Assembly (NCBI RefSeq): GCF_036373705.1
Contig: NC_089855.1
Coordinates: 12,047,219-12,111,218 of the forward strand
Direction: 5' to 3'
Origin: Amia ocellicauda
Lineage: Eukaryota > Chordata > Actinopteri > Amiiformes > Amiidae
Length of the DNA stretch: 64,000 nt
Below, in pieces: positions 59,041 to 64,000 of this stretch (its first letter is position 1; each line of letters begins with the position of its first letter). The notes below the pieces were generated by a model. It made no database searches. It saw only the letters and a list, made by a program, of their open reading frames with translations, and was not told the origin of the DNA. The translations under genes and the position numbers were made by a program.

Positions 59041-61280
59041 CATTGATAAAGCTGTAGGTATATTGTATTGTAGGATGCAATAACAGCCTCCACTCTTCTG
59101 GGAAGGCTTTCCACTAGATGTTGGAACATTGTTAAGGGGATTTCAGCTACAAGAGCATTAATGAGGTCGGGCTCTGATGTTGGGCGATCAGGACTGGCTC
59201 ACAGTCGGCTTTCCCATTAATCCCAAAGGTGGGATGGGGTTAAGGTCAGGGCTCTGTGCAGGCCAGTCAAGTTCTTCCACACCAATCTCGACAAACTATT
59301 TCTGTATGGACCTCGCTTTGTGCATGGGTTGTCATGCTGAAACAGGAAAGGGCCATCCCCAAACTGTTGACACAGATTTGGAAGTTCAAAATCATCTAGG
59401 ATGTCATTGTAGGCTGTAGCATTAAGATCTCCCTTCAGTGGGACTAAGTGGCCGAGCCCTGAGACCATTATTCCTCCTCCAACTTTACAGTTGGTCTATG
59501 CATTCAGACAGGTAGTGTTCTCCTGGCATCCACCAAACCCTAGATTTCTCTATTGGACTGCCAGATGGTGAAACGTGATCCATCACTCCAGAGATCGGAT
59601 ATCCAATGCTCCCAGGTCAAATGGTTACACCACTCCAGCTGACGTTTGGCATTGTGCATCAAAATCTAAGGCTTGTGCGGCTGCTCGGCCATAGAAAGCC
59701 ATTTCTTGAAGCTCACGAAGAACAGTTCTTCTGTTGAATGTGGCTTCCAGAGACAGTTCTGGCACTCGGAAGTGATTGTTGCAGCCAACAATAGACTATT
59801 TGTATGCATTACATACTTCAGCACTCAACAGTCCCGTTCTGTGAGTTTGTGTGGCCAACCACTTTGCGTCTGAGCTGTTATTGCTCCTAGATGTTTCCTC
59901 TTAACAATAACAGCACTTACAGGTCACCAGGACAGCTCTAGCAGGGCAGAAATTTGATGAACTGACTTGTTGGAAAGGTAGCATCCTATGACGGTGCCAT
60001 GTTGAAAGTCACTGAGCTCTTCAGTTCAGTTCAGTTCCATTCTACTGCCAATGCTTGTTTAAGGAGATTACTGTGTGGCTTGATTTTCCAGTGGCTCTCA
60101 AAAGTATTTACCTCTCTTAGATTTTTCCACATGTCATTCTGTTACAACATGAAATCAGAATGGATTAAATTGGGAGTTTTTCCCCACTGATCAACACAAC
60201 AAATGTCCATAATGTCAAAGTGAAAAATATAATCTGCAAATTGCCTAAATTAATTACAGACACAAAACAGAAAACAATTGAATGCATAAGTAATCACCCC
60301 CTTCAGTCAATATTTGGTAGAGGCACCTTTGGCAGCAATTACAGCCATGAGTCTATGTGTATAAGTCTCTACCAGCTTTGCACATCTGGACACAGCATTT
60401 TTGCCCATTCTTCTTTGGACAATTGCTCAAGCTCCAAGTTGGATGGGGACCTTTGGTGAACAGAAATGTTCAACTCTCTCCACATATTCTTAATTAGATT
60501 GAGGTCCAGGCTTTGACTGGGCCACTCCAGGACATTGACCTTTTGGTTTTTTAAGCCACAGCAGTGTGGCTTTGGATGCTTGTTTGGGGTCATTGCCCTG
60601 CTGGAAGATTAACCTTCTCCCAAGTCCCAGGTCTCTTGCAGACATCAGCAGGTTTTCTTCCAAGGATTTCTCTGTAGTTTTCAACTCTCCCAAAAAGGCC
60701 ACTTTTGTGAAGCACTGGGTTATTGTTGCAGTATGCAGATTCACAGTTGGCCATATCCTCTCCATTTCTTAATAATGCATTTAACTGTGCTCCGGAGGAT
60801 ATTCAATGCCTTGGAAATGTTCTTATATCCTACCCTTAATCGATGTGCATCTTCATTATGTGGTTTTTGTTAGGAATTGTAAGAACCAACTGTGGGACCT
60901 CCCAGAGACAGGTGTATTTAACCTGAAATCATGTGACACACCTTAATTGCTGGATTATGTGACAATTGGTTTCACCACAGCTCAATCAGGTGTGTCATAG
61001 CAACGGGGGGTTATTTTCTTTTTTGTATTTGTAATTCATTTAGAACAATTTGCAGATTATATTTTTCACTTTGACATTAAGGATATTGTCTGCGTTGATC
61101 AGTGGCACAAACTCCCGATTAAATCCATTCTGATTTCATGTTGTAGAACTATGACATGTGGAAAAGTCCAAGGGGGGGTGAATACATTTGAGAGGCACTG
61201 TATACGCCTGTCAGCAGTGGGTGTGGCTGAAATAGCCAAATCCACTAATTAGAAGGGGCCATATAGTGTACAAATACCAG
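59040..61280 (-). mobile_element. Old Tc1-like element, interrupted by a second Tc1
   Basis: The minus-strand transposase is decayed but readable in patches (GHLVPLKGDLNATAYNDIL and FLFQHDNP, 59468-59217). The start-side end of the element appears at 61203-61280 (cgcctgtcagcagtgggtgt, then ccactaattagaaggggcca). The 1.1 kb in between (60091-61200) is a different Tc1 family, so the older element was split by the younger. Confidence 0.8.
60091..61200 (-). mobile_element. Tc1-like transposon nested inside the older Tc1
   Basis: Ends CAGTGGCTCTCAAAAGTATT and the inverse ending GAGAGGCACTG, with inverted repeats reaching about 150 bases inward (shared words such as ATATTTTTCACTTTGACATT and its inverse). 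Minus-strand transposase patches: 60765-60490 ([16 protein letters not shown], with the catalytic Asp changed to Gly in QQGND) and 60593-60369 ([18 protein letters not shown], catalytic Glu changed to Lys). Inactive. Confidence 0.88.
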
Positions 61281-62027
61281 ACAGTCCGCTAAAATACTGT
61301 CTGGATGGCAACCCAAATTGCCACAGACATCTTTAAAATGTTCTACTGTTCATGTTTGAATGGTTAAACAGATGTTTGTTATTAATATTTTGGTTTTCTT
61401 AAACAGTTATTTACATAAAAGTAAACAAAAAGAACATAACGTTTTAAATAATGATCGCATCCTAGGTTGCACTTTTTATTGTGGCTCCGGAGCTGGTGCT
61501 GCTGGAGCCACTCGGGAACCGGAGGCAGCAAACCCGGAGCACTGCCAACCCTAACTGAGTGCAACAAAACCTCCATAACGATACATAAATAAATACATAA
61601 AATCATGATAATAAGTTAATTAAAATTATTCTCGCAGTCCAGTCAGAAGCATCTGGTGGTCTGGATTTGGACCGCAGTCTGGCTATTGACTACCCCTGCT
61701 CTAATACAACTGGAGTGGAGTAGTCTGGGTTTTGCATGGGGTGGTGGTACAACTAGAAGTAACCTTGTCTCTCAATGTATTTATTTTTATTTTGCTGCAA
61801 CTATCAGTGGAGTAGCACATGTCAAATCAAAGCACTGTGCGAGTCAGTGATGTCATAGGAGTTTATTATGACATTATTCAGGGAATGTTACTGTAGAATG
61901 TGGTGGATCATGGCAATCAGAGCTTTGCAGACTGAGACAGTGGACACAACTGGAGATTTAAACTACAGATCAAATTGTGTGTTTTTATAGCTACTGCTGT
62001 ACCACAGAGAGTTAAACTTACTTAAAA
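61281..62027. other. Region upstream of the CCDC81-like gene
   Basis: No coding feature I can support. It should contain the promoter and 5' UTR of the gene starting at 62028. I see no clear TATA or CCAAT element at a fixed distance. Confidence 0.4.
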
Positions 62028-63838
62028 ATGGCTGAGAAAATTATACAGCCAACCCTCTCCAAATTGTCAGAGAATGGTGAGTGGGAAATGTTTTCACTTC
62101 CCTTTTTTGTGCGTTGAGAATATATCGGTATATCGGAATCTGTTATATTTGTGTCATGTTCTTACAGCATTCTGGCCTCTGTCACAGTTTATAGTTGAAA
62201 ATGTATGCATATATAAATAAAGAGTCAGGAATATGTACAATACATATGTAATGTATCAATATCTCACTTATTTATTTGAATCTTTCAAATTATCGTCAGC
62301 AAACGTCACTGATTCGCAGAAACAGTGCACAGTGTTGTGAGTAAATGGTAACATTGTGGAGCTAGTATGAACACTGAGTTGGAGTGAGAATTTCAGGCTA
62401 TTCATTCAATGTGACAAACTGCACCTTTGCACACTCCACCCCACGATCGACTAATGCACACAACAAATTCAGATGTAGTGGTTTGTTGTTGTTATAATCC
62501 TATGTACAGTACTTCATGTTTGTATTTAACATATTTTAGCAGTATATTCACCTCCACATGCTGATTATTCTTGTCCTTTCAGACATTGAAAGGATTTGGA
62601 GCAGTGTGTCCAGATTCATTGTGGACACAATGTCTCTGCAGAAGGTAAGAATCCCAGAGACCCCACTGCGTTGGACACGATGCAAATAAGCAACTCTTAC
62701 CTACTTTATGACAAAATTAATCTTACAATTTCAATTTCACATGCAAAGGGTCATCATATAATTGGTATGTTAGTTTAAATATCCTGTGTTATTGTTCTGT
62801 CCTGTGTGTATTTCAGGCGGTTTATGTGCGGGGACTGGGCACCTACACCTGGTCTGAGCGGAAGGTAGATATGGGAAACGGGGTTGTTTCAACCCGCAGA
62901 CCCATCTTCCAGATTTCTGGAAAGGCTGCCCAAAGGCATGGACTAAAGCAGCGCAAGGTGCTTGCTGTAGGTAAGTGTCCCACACTGCACTGCTGCTCTG
63001 TGAAAAAACAACTACAATAATCACTCTTTAGTATCATGGTCTGCTGTCTCGCCCAACCAGAGAGAGGAATTGAGTTCCCTGGAGGAAACCAAGAAGCACA
63101 ATGTAAAACCATGTTTTTTCTGCCCAACCTATGGAGCGGGTTGTTGATGTGTGCCTTCCCGTCTGCAGGCGATGTGCGGGTCGTCCCCGTGAGTTTCACG
63201 AAGCTGGCATGCGGGATCCCGTTTGATCGATACACAGTAGAGCGCTGTGTGCGCAGGAGCGTAAAGCTGCTCCTCCGAGGCATGGCCGCCCAGGGCAGCA
63301 TCTTCACCCTCGCCGGCATTGGCGTGCTGTCCCTGTGCAACGGCAAAGTCCTGATGAACTTCAGGAAGGAGTTCCTGGATGCCGTGTCCACAGTGGATCG
63401 AGGGACCGTGCAGAAGGAGGAGCACAAGACCCCCGCTGGAGTTGCCTCCCACAGACCCCTGCAGCCGGCTGTGACGGAGGCGCAGGGCCAAGGAGGTGAC
63501 TGACGAGCCCCTTCATTGTTAATTGCTCATTGTTTAGTTAAAGCTAATTACCTGAATGGCACTGCAGGTCAAGTCCATTTTTTTTTTGCGTCTGATTGAA
63601 CTCAGTTCTCTTGTTTGTAATGCTGCCTGTGTGAGAAGATGTCTGATCTAGGCTGCATCGATGAGTGCAGGGGTGGAATATGCCTTTTACACAAGCTTTG
63701 TGTTCATGTCTCAGAGCCCCAGGAGGCGAGGCAGGTCCTCTGCTCACAGGCACTGCTGCCAGGAGAGACTGGAGTGAGCAAGGAGCCGGACAGGAGCCTG
63801 AAGCCCACCACAGCACGAGGGAGGCAGGCAGGCAAAGG
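62028..63838 (+). CDS. ccdc81: CCDC81-family protein, first five coding exons (runs off the right edge)
   Basis: CCDC81 proteins carry two N-terminal HU-like domains and a coiled-coil C-terminus; centrosomal association is reported but the function is unclear. Coding exons: 62028-62076, 62583-62644, 62817-62970, 63169-63495, 63715-63838, all with GT/AG borders and agreeing phases. The start reads MAEKIIQPTLSKLSEND. Exons 2-3 give the first HU-like domain (IWSSVSRFIVDTM, then VRGLGTYTW, RRPIFQISGK and HGLKQRKVL). Exon 4 gives the second (VVPVSFTKLACGIPFDRYTVERCVRR cut by exon phase, FTLAGIGVLSLCNGKVLMNF). These words align with human CCDC81. The Pro/Gln-rich linker after residue about 165 is poorly conserved. 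The exon 4 donor (gtgact) is non-ideal. It could be a CCDC81 paralogue rather than the strict orthologue. Confidence 0.85.
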
Positions 63839-64000
63839 GTAAGTAATGCTGGCAGACTGATTACAAGGGATGAAAGGATTTCTAAGTGATCACTCCTTTT
63901 AATTATTTAGTGACTCGTTCACATTTCTATTCTTCGGTCTTCACTGACAAACTGTCACTTTCCTGCTGCTCTGGCCAGATCAGTGTTGAATGGAGTGGAA

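Noticed and set aside
63129..63491. Minus-strand frames over the CCDC81-like exons
   Set aside because: Complement of exon 4, where the plus-strand frame matches the second HU-like domain.
1..64000. CRISPR arrays, bacterial operons, rRNA or tRNA genes
   Set aside because: Intron-containing vertebrate genes and fish transposons dominate. No spaced-repeat array or convincing tRNA cloverleaf was seen; the only tRNA-like word (34353) looks like a SINE scrap.

Overview
The window looks like a vertebrate chromosome segment, almost certainly from a ray-finned fish. Genes are split into short exons with GT/AG introns. The repeats are typical of fish: several Tc1-like transposon families, CR1/L2-like and Tx1-like LINEs, a BED-type hAT and long (TA)n tracts. 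The CR1-type tail and a SINE-like scrap might fit a non-teleost or early-branching lineage, but I cannot name a species.

Layout. 1-20.8 kb is repeat-rich and holds no host gene I can support: a DD36E Tc1-like element (1.8-3.0 kb), a Tc1 remnant (6.0-6.5 kb), a minus-strand Tx1-like LINE (6.5-11.86 kb), a hAT (12.6-14.9 kb), and a CR1-like LINE split by a younger Tc1 (14.9-18.6 kb). 21.2-29.6 kb is a complete 14-exon GPR89 gene (Golgi pH regulator, 455 aa, + strand), with a second copy of the same Tc1 in intron 9. 33.5-38.4 kb is PDZK1 (NHERF3, four PDZ domains, - strand). 42.4-44.2 kb is a three-exon single-Ig-domain gene (+ strand) that I read as a CD160 homologue. At 47.8-50.0 kb a phase-consistent set of exons encodes a stalk, a transmembrane helix and a short tyrosine-containing tail. 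This may be a transmembrane 3' end of the CD160-like gene or a separate small receptor. 51-61.3 kb is again mobile DNA (CR1-like LINE, Tc1, Tx1-type zinc-knuckle ORF, and a Tc1 nested in a Tc1). From 62.0 kb to the right edge lie the first five coding exons of a CCDC81-family gene.

GPR89(+), PDZK1(-), CD160-like(+) reproduce, in reverse complement, the order and strands I recall for human 1q21.1 (CD160, PDZK1, GPR89A). This supports the CD160 call independently of sequence similarity. GPR89 and PDZK1 are convergent; PDZK1 and the CD160-like gene are head to head. The neighbours share ancestry of position rather than a pathway: GPR89 is a Golgi anion channel, PDZK1 an apical membrane scaffold, CD160 an HVEM-binding lymphocyte receptor. 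All transposase and LINE reading frames carry stops, frameshifts or deletions. Exon borders were placed by eye from reading frame, splice consensus and remembered family sequences.
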